Positions 8,980-17,434 of a stretch of DNA of 64,000 nucleotides are shown here, piece after piece. Within the stretch, counting starts at the first letter, position 1; each line of letters begins with the position of its first letter. Origin of the DNA: Planctomycetota bacterium (GTDB lineage Bacteria; Planctomycetota; Planctomycetia; Pirellulales; Pirellulaceae); the NCBI GenBank assembly GCA_003671195.1, contig QWPJ01000072.1, positions 24,556-88,555 on the forward strand, in the 5' to 3' direction. The notes under the pieces are model-generated. The model searched no databases. It had not been told where the DNA came from and saw only the letters and a program-made list of their open reading frames with translations. Both the position numbers and the translations under genes were made by a program.

Positions 8980-9891
8980 ATGAAAAAACGGCCTCGGATC
9001 AGTGCCTTTCCGAAATGCTATCTCGAAGAAATATCCCAAAAACGGACCATGAGCGTTTTTGATTGGATCCAAATGGCCAAGGATTTACCCGCTGAGGGTC
9101 TGGAAATGTATGAGGGTTTTTTATGGGAGTTGACCGATTCGTTTCTGGGAAAGTTGTCCGATGAGCTTTCACGGTGCAATTTCGAAATGCCCATGCTTTG
9201 CTGTTCGCCTGATTTTACCCATCCGGAGAGGTCCAAGCGGGTCGCAGCGGTCGAATACCAAAAGAAAATGATAGAGGTTGCCTTCAAACTCGGGGGGGCA
9301 GGTACGGTTTGTCGGGTCCTCAGTGGACAACGTTGGCCAGAGGTGGATCTTCAACGGGGATTGGATTACGCCTCGGAGGGAATTTTGGCATGTATCCCGA
9401 CTGCGCAGTCGCTAGGTGTGGTGTTGGGAATCGAGAACCACTACAAGGACGGATTTTGGCTCTATCCTGAATTCGCTCAGAAGAAGGAAGTGTTTTTGGC
9501 GTTACTGGATCGGATACCCGAATCCCCAAACTTTGGAGTCCAATACGATCCGAGCAATGCAGTAGTCGCGGGTGATGACCCACTGGAGTTACTCGATGCA
9601 GTCTTGCCGAGGGTCGTAAGCATGCACGCTAGCGACCGATATCTTGCACCCGGCGCGAGTCTCGATGACCTGAAACATGCCGAGGGGAGTGCCGGGTATT
9701 CAAAACTGCTGCTCCACGGGGTAACGGGCAAGGGACTGAACAATTACCCGGAGATATTTCGTCGCCTCTCCGAAAGCGGATACTCCGGTTGGATAAGCAT
9801 CGAAGATGGGATGAACGGCATGGGAGAAATGCGAGAATCACTCCTGTTTCTCCAAGAAATGGTAGAAACTTTCTATCCAACCAGAGAATGA
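8980..9891 (+). CDS. Sugar phosphate isomerase/epimerase-like TIM-barrel protein
   Basis: From the ATG at 8980 (preceded by GAAGG at a suitable distance) the protein is 303 residues and starts MKKRPRISAFPKCYLEE, the form expected for AP-endonuclease-2-type TIM barrels (xylose isomerase-like). Candidate metal ligands are the Glu of GIENHYKDG, the Asp of VQYDPSNAVV, the His of VSMHASDR and the Glu of WISIEDGM, in the order typical of this fold. Planctomycetes carry many paralogs that act on sugars or sugar acids; the substrate cannot be read here. No operon partner is evident: the next gene starts 222 bases downstream. Confidence 0.85.
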   Translation: MKKRPRISAFPKCYLEEISQKRTMSVFDWIQMAKDLPAEGLEMYEGFLWELTDSFLGKLSDELSRCNFEMPMLCCSPDFTHPERSKRVAAVEYQKKMIEVAFKLGGAGTVCRVLSGQRWPEVDLQRGLDYASEGILACIPTAQSLGVVLGIENHYKDGFWLYPEFAQKKEVFLALLDRIPESPNFGVQYDPSNAVVAGDDPLELLDAVLPRVVSMHASDRYLAPGASLDDLKHAEGSAGYSKLLLHGVTGKGLNNYPEIFRRLSESGYSGWISIEDGMNGMGEMRESLLFLQEMVETFYPTRE

Positions 9892-10041
9892 ACGTTGCTT
9901 GCATTAGCTATCTCAATCCCAGCAATCTGTCTCGCCATCACCGAAAAAAACTTACAACCCTCCCGTTCGCCACACTCGACCCAAAACGCCTAATTTCCGG
10001 TTTGCTCGGGGGAAGTTTTTCTTGCTCGACGCTTTAAGCGA

Positions 10042-10057
10042 ACTACCATGAGGTAGT
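10042..10057 (+). promoter_or_regulatory. Small hairpin upstream of the PEP-CTERM gene pair
   Basis: Six-bp inverted repeat ACTACC / GGTAGT with an ATGA loop, 57 bases before the ATG at 10114. It may be a 5' UTR hairpin or operator half-sites. The short stem makes chance possible. The rest of the 9892-10113 gap shows no RNA gene. Confidence 0.2.
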
Positions 10058-10113
10058 GAGTACTTAATCTTCGAAAAGCGACACCCCATCTTGAATACCC
10101 GGACTCAGCGAGC

Positions 10114-10827
10114 ATGAATGCGATCAAAATCGCGGTGGTATTAGGAATTTTGGTCGCATCCACCACACTGATTCCAGTTGCCCAGGCCGGCATTGCCACC
10201 AGCACGGTTGACCAGAATGGAACCAAGATTGGTTTCAATGCAAACAACGGATCCGCCTCGAAAATTGGTACGTTTGACTTCAACTTCCCGAGCGGGCTTG
10301 CCGGGTTAGGATTCACTGAAGCTCGCATTCGACTTTCCGTACAACTTCCGCCGGAAGCCTTTGGGGATTTGGCTCCCCAGATTGTTTTCGCGAAGTTGGG
10401 TGAAACCAATCTAGACCAAGCGTTGATTACAGGCGATGCAATCCGAACGGATATTAGGATTTCTTACAATCTTTTCCCATCGGGTCTTGGCATCGTCGAA
10501 AAGCAAACCGATTTTATCAATCTGACGGGTGCTCAAAATTTGGCGTTGTCAGCCATCCTTGCGAGCGATCCGAGTTCTCGTCTAGACGCCTGGTTAGTAA
10601 GCGATACTTTGACCGCCATTACGGTTCCGGCATCGGGTGAGTTCCTGGATTTATCTGGCCCTTTTCCGATAGCAGTAGTCACCAGATACAATTCCACATT
10701 AGACCTTAAGTTTGTTCCCGAGCCGTCCACAAGCATCGCCTTCACAGGATTAAGCCTCTGGCTTCTGCGTGGTGCCAGATCATGGTCGCGAGACCGGAAC
10801 AAAAAATCTGCGAAAATCAAAGGCTAG
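10114..10827 (+). CDS. Secreted PEP-CTERM sorting-domain protein 1
   Basis: 237 residues. A signal peptide (MNAIKIAVVLGILVASTTLI, residues 1-20, cleavage near AQA) precedes an extracellular beta-rich domain without recognised catalytic residues. The C-terminus has the three-part PEP-CTERM signal: FVPEPSTS, a hydrophobic stretch IAFTGLSLWLL and a basic tail RGARSWSRDRNKK. Such signals are recognised by exosortases, and two exosortase homologs lie 9-20 kb away. The next gene, 5 bases downstream, encodes a diverged relative: both share an RLDxWLV segment followed by a TVPxS segment just before the sorting signal. Confidence 0.85.
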   Translation: MNAIKIAVVLGILVASTTLIPVAQAGIATSTVDQNGTKIGFNANNGSASKIGTFDFNFPSGLAGLGFTEARIRLSVQLPPEAFGDLAPQIVFAKLGETNLDQALITGDAIRTDIRISYNLFPSGLGIVEKQTDFINLTGAQNLALSAILASDPSSRLDAWLVSDTLTAITVPASGEFLDLSGPFPIAVVTRYNSTLDLKFVPEPSTSIAFTGLSLWLLRGARSWSRDRNKKSAKIKG

Positions 10828-10832
10828 AATCT

Positions 10833-11474
10833 ATGTTACGCTTCGTCCGTTCGGTTTCAACGTCAATCATTGCCTCGCTTTTTCTGGTTCTTTCGACCTC
10901 GACGATCGCAACTGCAGACATCATCAAGGAGTTCACACAGCAATCGGGAGTCGCGGAGGATTTTGGGCTTCGAAGAGCGGTTTACCTCGGTCGCCTATTC
11001 AACGGTGTCGATGGAGGTCCGTTCCGCCGGATGGACTCGATGTATGCAATTGTCACCCTAGCCCAAGCAACCAACGTGCAGTTATTCGCAGGTGACGGGA
11101 ACTCGAATTTCGATTCTGCGTTCAGCCAGGGCAAGATGATCGATACGGGGATAAGAGTTACCAACTCGAACCAAACGGACACGCAGGTAGTTTTTGTCCC
11201 AGGAAATCCTTCAAATACCCCTCCGTTTAAAATAGGCGTCCCGGCAGGGGTTGCGATCCACGACTCGCTTGCCGCCAACAACCGACTGGATTTTTGGCTT
11301 GTTGGAATCACGAACTCTGGCTTCACTGTCCCTTCCAGTGTCTCTGGGAATGTCGCTAACTTCTTCATCCAATTCGATCGCTCGACTGCGGTTCCAGAGC
11401 CAGCGTCGATCCTCTTGGCCGGATCGGGCTTGGTCGCTCTGCTGGCCAGAAGACGCCTTGGGCGTTCGAGCTAG
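10833..11474 (+). CDS. Secreted PEP-CTERM sorting-domain protein 2
   Basis: 213 residues from the ATG at 10833; a longer frame from 10782 would overlap the preceding gene and mask the signal peptide MLRFVRSVSTSIIASLFLVL. The mature domain resembles that of the upstream neighbour (NNRLDFWLVGITNSGFTVPS against SSRLDAWLVS ... ITVPAS), so the two are probably tandem duplicates. The C-terminus is a canonical PEP-CTERM signal: VPEPASILLAGSGLVALLA then RRRLGRSS. It probably acts outside the cell or in the envelope, perhaps associated with the exopolysaccharide encoded nearby. No enzymatic motif was seen. Confidence 0.88.
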   Translation: MLRFVRSVSTSIIASLFLVLSTSTIATADIIKEFTQQSGVAEDFGLRRAVYLGRLFNGVDGGPFRRMDSMYAIVTLAQATNVQLFAGDGNSNFDSAFSQGKMIDTGIRVTNSNQTDTQVVFVPGNPSNTPPFKIGVPAGVAIHDSLAANNRLDFWLVGITNSGFTVPSSVSGNVANFFIQFDRSTAVPEPASILLAGSGLVALLARRRLGRSS

Positions 11475-11480
11475 ATCGCC

Positions 11481-12620
11481 TTACTTGTTGGGCGTAGATT
11501 TCAGGTTCGCCAGTGTCAAAAGAGCGTAACCTGTTACAAGGTTAGGATCACCCTCCATCCATCTAGGTTCCGGGTTGGTCCAGGACCCGTCGACCTTCTG
11601 CGTTTTCTGCAATTGCTCGAGGATATCCGACCTCCAAGAGCGGGAGCCGGTATCGGACTCAAAGGTCTCTGCCCCGACCATCGCGAGTGCCTTGGACATC
11701 GTCTGGAGGTAGTAAAAGAGCCCAGCAGGGCCCATACCAGGGTTGCTCGTAACGCTGTAGTTTTTCTTGAGGAACTTCGTAGCTGCTTTCACGCGAAAGT
11801 CTTCAGGACCTACACCTGCATAAAGCATGCTTTTGAGGCCAGCATAGGTCATCGAAGCGTAGGATCGCAGTCCACCGGTGGCCTCGTCCTTACCTGCCAT
11901 AGAATCGCCACCTGCTGCAGGGGTGTAGTAGAACCCACCGTCGTTGAGTTTCGATGCAAAAGGAGTGTCGTTGGCCGGCGATTCCAAGTTTTGGCAACGG
12001 TTGACAAATGCCAATGCTCTTTGGATCGCCGGATCCGACTCTTCGACTCCCGTCGAGCGAAGCGCTTCGATGAAAAAAGAGGTATTCGAAAGATCGGGCC
12101 TGGATTTGCTTCCATAGCCAGCACCTCCAAACGCCGGATCCTTGGGGCCAAGCCCCTCACCCTCGTCCCATTGCTCTCCCTTTACAAATCGCTGGGCGCC
12201 TTGCAGGACCCCATCATATTGGCCTTGTTCGTTGGCTTTGGACAGTGCCATAATCGCAAGGCATGTTTCGTAATTCGCGTGCCTGGAACCCTCGGCATAC
12301 AAACCGCCGTCAGGTCGTTTGGTGTTCAACAGGTACACGATTGCCTTGTCGACCATCGGATCGTTTTTGGGCGCTCCAATGGACAATAAAGCGGCAGCCA
12401 CAAGTCCGGTAACCCCGGGGCCGGCTTGGGAACTAAACGATCCGTCTGCCCCCTGACTTTGCCTAAGAAAAGCCACCGCGGCGCGTTCCATACGAGACTG
12501 GGCTTCCACGTCGAGGGCAATGACCCGCCGGGTGTCCGACTCCTGAGCAAGTGAAAACCCAGCATGCTGCGAGACGAAAAGACCGGACAGAAAGGTCATT
12601 ACCAGCAATTTCTTTTTCAT
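11481..12620 (-). CDS. Secreted prenyltransferase/squalene-cyclase-like alpha-toroid repeat protein
   Basis: 379 residues. The signal peptide MKKKLLVMTFLSGLFVSQHA is followed by repeats of the terpenoid cyclase/prenyltransferase alpha-alpha toroid type: LRQSQGADGSFSSQAGPGV, LLNTKRPDGGLY, VNRCQN, TQKVDGSWTNPEP and GYALLTLANL. The DxDD acid motif of true squalene-hopene cyclases is not seen, and the protein is secreted, so it is unlikely to be a terpene cyclase; such proteins are common and uncharacterised in planctomycetes. It converges on the PEP-CTERM pair, with the stops only 6 bases apart. Confidence 0.85.
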   Translation of the reverse strand: MKKKLLVMTFLSGLFVSQHAGFSLAQESDTRRVIALDVEAQSRMERAAVAFLRQSQGADGSFSSQAGPGVTGLVAAALLSIGAPKNDPMVDKAIVYLLNTKRPDGGLYAEGSRHANYETCLAIMALSKANEQGQYDGVLQGAQRFVKGEQWDEGEGLGPKDPAFGGAGYGSKSRPDLSNTSFFIEALRSTGVEESDPAIQRALAFVNRCQNLESPANDTPFASKLNDGGFYYTPAAGGDSMAGKDEATGGLRSYASMTYAGLKSMLYAGVGPEDFRVKAATKFLKKNYSVTSNPGMGPAGLFYYLQTMSKALAMVGAETFESDTGSRSWRSDILEQLQKTQKVDGSWTNPEPRWMEGDPNLVTGYALLTLANLKSTPNK

Positions 12621-12635
12621 CGTTCACCTAGAATA

Positions 12636-12659
12636 GATCGTTGCCATAGGATCGTTGCC
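12636..12659 (-). promoter_or_regulatory. 10-bp direct repeat upstream of the toroid-repeat gene
   Basis: GATCGTTGCC occurs at 12636-12645 and again at 12650-12659, a 14-base period. The repeats lie 16-39 bases upstream of the ATG at 12620 on the opposite strand, in the divergent gap shared with queG. They could be regulator half-sites or chance. Confidence 0.25.
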
Positions 12660-12802
12660 CGACGAGAATCGCCAGCAGCCTAAACGGAAGTATAGGATCA
12701 ATCAGTTTTTTCTACATGGGCTAGAAAGCGGATTGTCCAGTGCGATAACAACTTTTAACCCATCGGTATCCATTCCTGGCAAGCCAACCGAAACGAACTG
12801 CG

Positions 12803-13894
12803 ATGCTCTTGTCGGAAATTGCAAGAAAACAGATCGAGGAGTTCGCCAAAGCCCATGGTTTTCACTCGGTAGGGTTCGTTCCTTCTGAAGATGCGGAAAC
12901 CTACCCCGAGTTTTGCGACTGGCTCGATCGCGGTTACGCCGCATCGATGGGTTACCTCGAAAAACGCAAAGATGCTTACCGAAACCCCACCGGCGTGCTT
13001 CCCGAATGCCGAACCGCCGTGCTCTTGACACTTCCCTACCAAGGCCATCCTGGGACGAAATCAGTGACCAAGCAGGGTAAAAAAAGAACCCTACCTGGGC
13101 CGTCCGAACCGACATTTGGATCCTACGCAGCGGCCTCCGAGGACTATCACATCTGGATTCGCAGAAAGCTCAAACCTTTGGTTCGGGAGCTTCATGCCAT
13201 GTTTCCAAAATGCCTGACGCGCGCCGTGGTCGACACGGCCCCACTTTTGGAGCGGCATTACGCGAACCGAGCCGGGCTCGGCTGGATCGGGAAAAATACC
13301 ATGCTTCTGAATCGACAGATCGGAAGCTATTTTTTCCTTTGTGCGATCCTTACCCAAGCCGACATCGCAGGTAAGCAAGTCCCGTCGGCAAAGGACCATT
13401 GCGGGACGTGCACGGCGTGTCTGGACGCATGTCCGACCGGTGCCTTCGCCGCGCCTTATGTGCTCGACGCGAATCGATGCATCAGCTTCTGGACCATCGA
13501 GCATCGAGGTCCAATTCCTCAAGCCGTTCGTCCCTCCTTGGGGCCTTGGATCTTTGGCTGCGACATATGCCAGATGGTTTGCCCCTGGAATCAACATATA
13601 AACACAGAAATCCCCGACGAAAACAAGCCTTTTGGAGTCCAAGAAAAAGCCGATTGCTCCCACTGGCTGAGCCTCGATCAAGAAAGCTTCGACAGGCTCT
13701 ATCGAAAAACGCCGTTTTGGAGAACTGGGCTTTTGAGCATGCAACGCAATGCTCTGATCGTCGCTGGGAACCTTCGGGAGCCCACCGCGTTTCCTTGGAT
13801 CCAACAGTTCATCAACCATCCGAACCACGATCTTATGGAGCTAGCCCACTGGGCGCTCGAACAGTACCGCTCAGGCACTAATCAAGAGAAGTAG
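12803..13894 (+). CDS. queG: Epoxyqueuosine reductase QueG
   Basis: Catalyses the last step of queuosine biosynthesis, reducing epoxyqueuosine in tRNA to queuosine with a cobalamin cofactor and two [4Fe-4S] clusters in the cytoplasm. The protein is 363 residues, a normal length. VVDTAPLLERHYANRAGLGW with GKNTMLLN is the QueG core, with the family's catalytic Asp in DTAP. The ferredoxin-like motifs are CGTCTACLDACPTG and, further on, CISFWTIEHRG ... CDICQMVCPWN. The C-terminus carries the HEAT-like segment (LIVAGNLREP, WALEQYR) expected for the family. The start at 12803 matches the family's short N-terminal extension (IARKQIEEFAKAHGFHSVGF). No other queuosine genes are adjacent. Confidence 0.96.
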   Translation: MLLSEIARKQIEEFAKAHGFHSVGFVPSEDAETYPEFCDWLDRGYAASMGYLEKRKDAYRNPTGVLPECRTAVLLTLPYQGHPGTKSVTKQGKKRTLPGPSEPTFGSYAAASEDYHIWIRRKLKPLVRELHAMFPKCLTRAVVDTAPLLERHYANRAGLGWIGKNTMLLNRQIGSYFFLCAILTQADIAGKQVPSAKDHCGTCTACLDACPTGAFAAPYVLDANRCISFWTIEHRGPIPQAVRPSLGPWIFGCDICQMVCPWNQHINTEIPDENKPFGVQEKADCSHWLSLDQESFDRLYRKTPFWRTGLLSMQRNALIVAGNLREPTAFPWIQQFINHPNHDLMELAHWALEQYRSGTNQEK

Positions 13895-13917
13895 TAGCTC
13901 GATCCAGAGCCCCAGGG

Positions 13918-14247
13918 CTAGGCGTTCGATTGCTTTCTCAAGAGCGCAAATCCGAAGATCCCTGAACTGTGTCCGTCGGAGAACCGAACATTATAGGCGT
14001 AATTTCCCACAGGATGCATCGAGTCGATCCGCAAGGGCTGAGCTTCCTGGAGGGGGATCACTTGGAGCAACCCACCACTCCGATCAGCCTTGCGGTCCTC
14101 AACGCCCTTCTTCTTTTCTTTACAGGTCGCACAAGGACAGGCTGCCCGGAGTTCGCCCGGGGTCCATTCGCAAGCCGTCGAATCGCTCCATTGGATCTTG
14201 ATACCACCCCGCTCCGTACGCTCGATTGAACAAGGAATGACGTCCAT
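13918..14247 (-). CDS. DUF971 domain protein
   Basis: 109 residues from the ATG at 14247; longer starts at 14271 or 14295 would add residues not typical of the family. The DUF971 / gamma-butyrobetaine hydroxylase N-terminal-like domain is recognised by IQWSDSTACEWTPGELRAAC, the CPCATC zinc-binding-type cysteines and YAYNVRFSDGHSSGIFGFALLR. In other bacteria DUF971 proteins occur near or fused to Fe-S assembly factors such as Mrp/ApbC; here the neighbour is the Fe-S enzyme QueG, convergent and only 23 bases away. The molecular function is unknown. Confidence 0.88.
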   Translation of the reverse strand: MDVIPCSIERTERGGIKIQWSDSTACEWTPGELRAACPCATCKEKKKGVEDRKADRSGGLLQVIPLQEAQPLRIDSMHPVGNYAYNVRFSDGHSSGIFGFALLRKQSNA

Positions 14248-14359
14248 CGGTCCTACCCTACTATTCCGCATGAGGTAACTTGCGTCTAAAATCACATCTC
14301 AATTTAGGGTCGAGTCAAGTACGACGCAATCCACACCGCCGATTCAAGATGGTAGGCAG

Positions 14360-15316
14360 ATGAGCTTTCCCTTCCGACGATTATTCATTGCGGGCCATCA
14401 AGGAATGGTGGGCGCATCGGTCTGCCGATTGCTGCAAAGCCAACATCCAGAAGTCGAATTGGTTCTTAGGTCGCGGCAGGATCTTGATCTGACACAGGCC
14501 AGTCAAGTCGACCGTTTTTTTCAAGAAACAAAACCCGACGCGGTCATTTTCGCAGCCGCAAAAGTAGGCGGAATCCTTGCCAATGCCTCCTTCCCCGTCG
14601 AGTTTCTTTCCGAGAATGTTCGGATGGCCATCAACGCCATCGAATCGGCCCACCGAAGCGGAGTCCAAAGGTTTCTGTTCCTAGGTTCGACATGCATCTA
14701 TCCCAAGCATGCGCCGCAACCGCTGTGCGAGCCGAGCCTGCTTTCGAGTCCCCTCGAATCGACCAACGAAGCCTATGCGTTGGCAAAGATCGTCGGTTTG
14801 AAGTTGTGCCAATACTACCGAACGCAATTCAAAGCGGTCTACCACAGCGCCATGCCCACGAACCTTTATGGGCCGGGCGACAACTACCATCCTGAGCACA
14901 GCCATGTGATCCCAGGCCTGCTACGCCGCATTCACGAAGCCAAAGTGCAAAACGCCCCAACGGTAACACTATGGGGATCTGGAACTCCCCGACGGGAGTT
15001 CCTCTACGTGGATGATCTTGCAAGGGCTCTGGTTCATCTTTTGACTCTCGATTCGCCCCCGGACTGGATCAACGTAGGGACCGGAGAGGAAATCTCGATC
15101 CTGGAACTTGCAAAACGGATCGCCAAGACCGTCGGATACACTGGAACCTTCGGCCTAGATACCAGCAAGCCCGACGGGACTCCCCTGAAACGTACCGACC
15201 CGAGCCTCATTTTTTCAACAGGTTGGAATCCCAAAATCGAACTGGCCGACGGATTGGTTCGCACGTATCAAGATTTTCTAATTCGGATCGAAAGGGGAAA
15301 CCTACGTAGCAAATAA
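14360..15316 (+). CDS. fcl: GDP-L-fucose synthase
   Basis: 318 residues, normal for the family. Converts GDP-4-keto-6-deoxy-D-mannose to GDP-L-fucose by 3,5-epimerisation and NADPH reduction in the cytoplasm. The NADP-binding loop is GHQGMVG (12-18). AAAKVGGILANASFP (65-79) is a family hallmark. The SDR catalytic residues are S110 (LGSTCIYP), Y139 and K143 (YALAK), with C112 and H182 (NYHPEHSHV) as candidates for the epimerase function. It is followed by two gmd genes that supply its substrate, so the three form a GDP-deoxyhexose cassette next to the polysaccharide locus. Confidence 0.95.
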   Translation: MSFPFRRLFIAGHQGMVGASVCRLLQSQHPEVELVLRSRQDLDLTQASQVDRFFQETKPDAVIFAAAKVGGILANASFPVEFLSENVRMAINAIESAHRSGVQRFLFLGSTCIYPKHAPQPLCEPSLLSSPLESTNEAYALAKIVGLKLCQYYRTQFKAVYHSAMPTNLYGPGDNYHPEHSHVIPGLLRRIHEAKVQNAPTVTLWGSGTPRREFLYVDDLARALVHLLTLDSPPDWINVGTGEEISILELAKRIAKTVGYTGTFGLDTSKPDGTPLKRTDPSLIFSTGWNPKIELADGLVRTYQDFLIRIERGNLRSK

Positions 15317-15402
15317 CCGCGAAGGCCTGTATCCTATTCGGCCTGTAGGCGATCCCTTAACCATCTGTTTTCGAAGAAAGAATCCAAGGAAAGAACGACG
15401 CA

Positions 15403-16416
15403 ATGGGCAAATCAGCATTGATTACCGGGATCACCGGACAAGATGGCTCCTACTTGGCCGAGCTTTTGCTTGAGAAAGGTTACCTCGTGCATGGACTCGT
15501 CCGACGCAGCTCGAGCTTTAGCACCGGACGTATCGACCACCTCTACAAAGACATCCACGAGAATTCCCGCCTGCTGCTCCATTACGGAGATCTGACCGAT
15601 GGACAAGCCCTTAGCAACTTGGTCCTGAACCTTGAACCCGATGAAATCTACAATCTCGGTGCCCAAAGCCATGTTCGTGTTTCTTTCGACCAGCCTGTCT
15701 ACACATTGATGACCGACGGTGTGGGGGCTTTGAATGTTCTTGAAGCAGCCAGAATTCTCAACCAGAAAAAGCCGGTCCGAGTTTACCAAGCGAGCTCCTC
15801 CGAGATGTACGGAGCGGTCCTAGAAACCCCTCAAAAAGAATCCACACCCTTCAACCCCCAGAGCCCTTACGCCTGTGCCAAGGTCTACGCGTTCTTCCAA
15901 ACTGTGAATTATCGCCGGAGCTACGGACTGTTTGCATGCAACGGTATCTTGTTCAACCATGAGTCCCCGCGTCGAGGGGAGACCTTCGTGACTCGGAAAA
16001 TCACCCGAGCCGCTACCCGGATAAAATTGGGACTACAGAAAAAACTGTTCCTGGGCAACCTCGATGCAAAACGCGACTGGGGTTACGCTAAAGATTATGT
16101 CGAGGCGATGTGGCTTATGCTCCAGCATCATCAACCCGATGATTTCGTCATCGCCACTGGGAACACTTACTCGATCCGAGAATTCCTACAGATGGTCTTT
16201 TCTAAACTCGACCTCGACTGGCAGAAATTCGTCGAGATCGACCCTCGCTATTTCCGGCCTGCAGAAGTTGAACTCCTGCTCGGTGACCCCTCGAAAGCCA
16301 AGAACTCCCTCGGTTGGACTTCCAAAACATCCTTAGACGAACTGGCGTCCATCATGGTCGAACATGACCTTGAATTGGCAAGACGCGAACAACACAATCA
16401 TTCATTTCAGCAGTAA
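15403..16416 (+). CDS. gmd: GDP-mannose 4,6-dehydratase
   Basis: 337 residues. Converts GDP-D-mannose to GDP-4-keto-6-deoxy-D-mannose, the substrate for Fcl encoded just upstream. The NADP-binding loop is GITGQDGSY (9-17), followed by the [12 protein letters not shown] segment that contacts cofactor in this family. The catalytic residues are in ASSSEMYG (130-137; S132/E134) and YACAK (Y156/K160). [17 protein letters not shown] is diagnostic for Gmd. A second, diverged gmd starts 15 bases after this stop. Confidence 0.95.
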   Translation: MGKSALITGITGQDGSYLAELLLEKGYLVHGLVRRSSSFSTGRIDHLYKDIHENSRLLLHYGDLTDGQALSNLVLNLEPDEIYNLGAQSHVRVSFDQPVYTLMTDGVGALNVLEAARILNQKKPVRVYQASSSEMYGAVLETPQKESTPFNPQSPYACAKVYAFFQTVNYRRSYGLFACNGILFNHESPRRGETFVTRKITRAATRIKLGLQKKLFLGNLDAKRDWGYAKDYVEAMWLMLQHHQPDDFVIATGNTYSIREFLQMVFSKLDLDWQKFVEIDPRYFRPAEVELLLGDPSKAKNSLGWTSKTSLDELASIMVEHDLELARREQHNHSFQQ

Positions 16417-16431
16417 ACCTGGATCTCAACC

Positions 16432-17424
16432 ATGCGTGCAGTCATCACCGGAATCACGGGCCAGGATGGTTCGTACTTGACCGATTTGCTCTTAGCCAAA
16501 GGCTACGAGGTCCACGGAATCGTTCGCAGAAGTAGCACGCTACAACGGCCTCGGCTGGACCAACAGGTCCACGATCAATCGATCTATGGAAAGCGGCTAT
16601 TCCTGCACTACTCCGATCTTACCGATACCACATCGCTTCGACGTATCCTCAGCAGGATCGTTCCCGATGAGTTTTATCACCTCGCGGGCCAATCCCATGT
16701 CGGGCTAAGCTTTGAAATCCCCGAGAGCACCTGCGAATTGACCGCCATGGGTACTTTGCGGATCTTGGAAATCCTAAGGGACCTGTCCCCTTCCCCTCGT
16801 TTCCTACACGCAAGTAGTCGTGAAATCTTCGGGACCCCTATCTGCTCACCCCAAAACGAAGACACCCCACTTAATCCAAACTCCCCCTACGGCGCCGCAA
16901 AAGCTTTTGCCAACCAGTTAGTCAAGATCTACCGAGACTCCTTAGGCCTCTTCGGTTGCAATGCCATTTGCTACAACCACGAGAGCCCACGCCGAGCAGA
17001 AAACTTCGTCACAAGAAAAATCAGTATCGCTGCGGCATCGATCAAACTAGGACTCCAAAGCGAATTGGTCCTCGGCAATATCGACTCGTCTCGAGATTGG
17101 GGCTGCGCTCCTGAATTCGTAGAAGCCATGTGGCTAATGCTTCAGCAGCCAACCCCCAAAGACTATATCCTTGCCACAGGCAAAACCCATAGCGTTCGTG
17201 AATTTCTCGAACTTGCATTCCAACATGTTGGACTCGATTGGAAAACTTACTACCGCCACGATCCCCGATTTCAACGCCCTGTTGAGCCAGAAAACCTCAG
17301 GGGCGACGCAAGCCGTGCCTCAACGGAACTTGGCTGGAAACCAAAAACATCCTTGGCCCAACTCGCCGCGATGATGGTCGATCAGGATTTGCATCGACTC
17401 GAAAAATCGATGCTCGAAAAGTAA
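16432..17424 (+). CDS. gmd: GDP-mannose 4,6-dehydratase paralog
   Basis: 330 residues, clearly homologous to the gene just upstream along the whole length ([49 protein letters not shown]). The active site is kept but altered around it: ASSREIFG (127-134; S129/E131) in place of ASSSEMYG, and YGAAK (Y153/K157). The cofactor segment is RRSSTLQRPRLD rather than [12 protein letters not shown]. It is therefore a plausible working 4,6-dehydratase; whether it acts on GDP-mannose or a related GDP-sugar cannot be told. It ends 10 bases before the stop of the convergent minus-strand gene. Confidence 0.9.
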   Translation: MRAVITGITGQDGSYLTDLLLAKGYEVHGIVRRSSTLQRPRLDQQVHDQSIYGKRLFLHYSDLTDTTSLRRILSRIVPDEFYHLAGQSHVGLSFEIPESTCELTAMGTLRILEILRDLSPSPRFLHASSREIFGTPICSPQNEDTPLNPNSPYGAAKAFANQLVKIYRDSLGLFGCNAICYNHESPRRAENFVTRKISIAAASIKLGLQSELVLGNIDSSRDWGCAPEFVEAMWLMLQQPTPKDYILATGKTHSVREFLELAFQHVGLDWKTYYRHDPRFQRPVEPENLRGDASRASTELGWKPKTSLAQLAAMMVDQDLHRLEKSMLEK

Positions 17425-17434
17425 CAGAGCCGTC

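Noticed and set aside
11481..12620. Squalene-hopene cyclase
   Set aside because: The toroid repeats are present, but there is a signal peptide and no DxDD acid motif, and the length is well below that of true cyclases.
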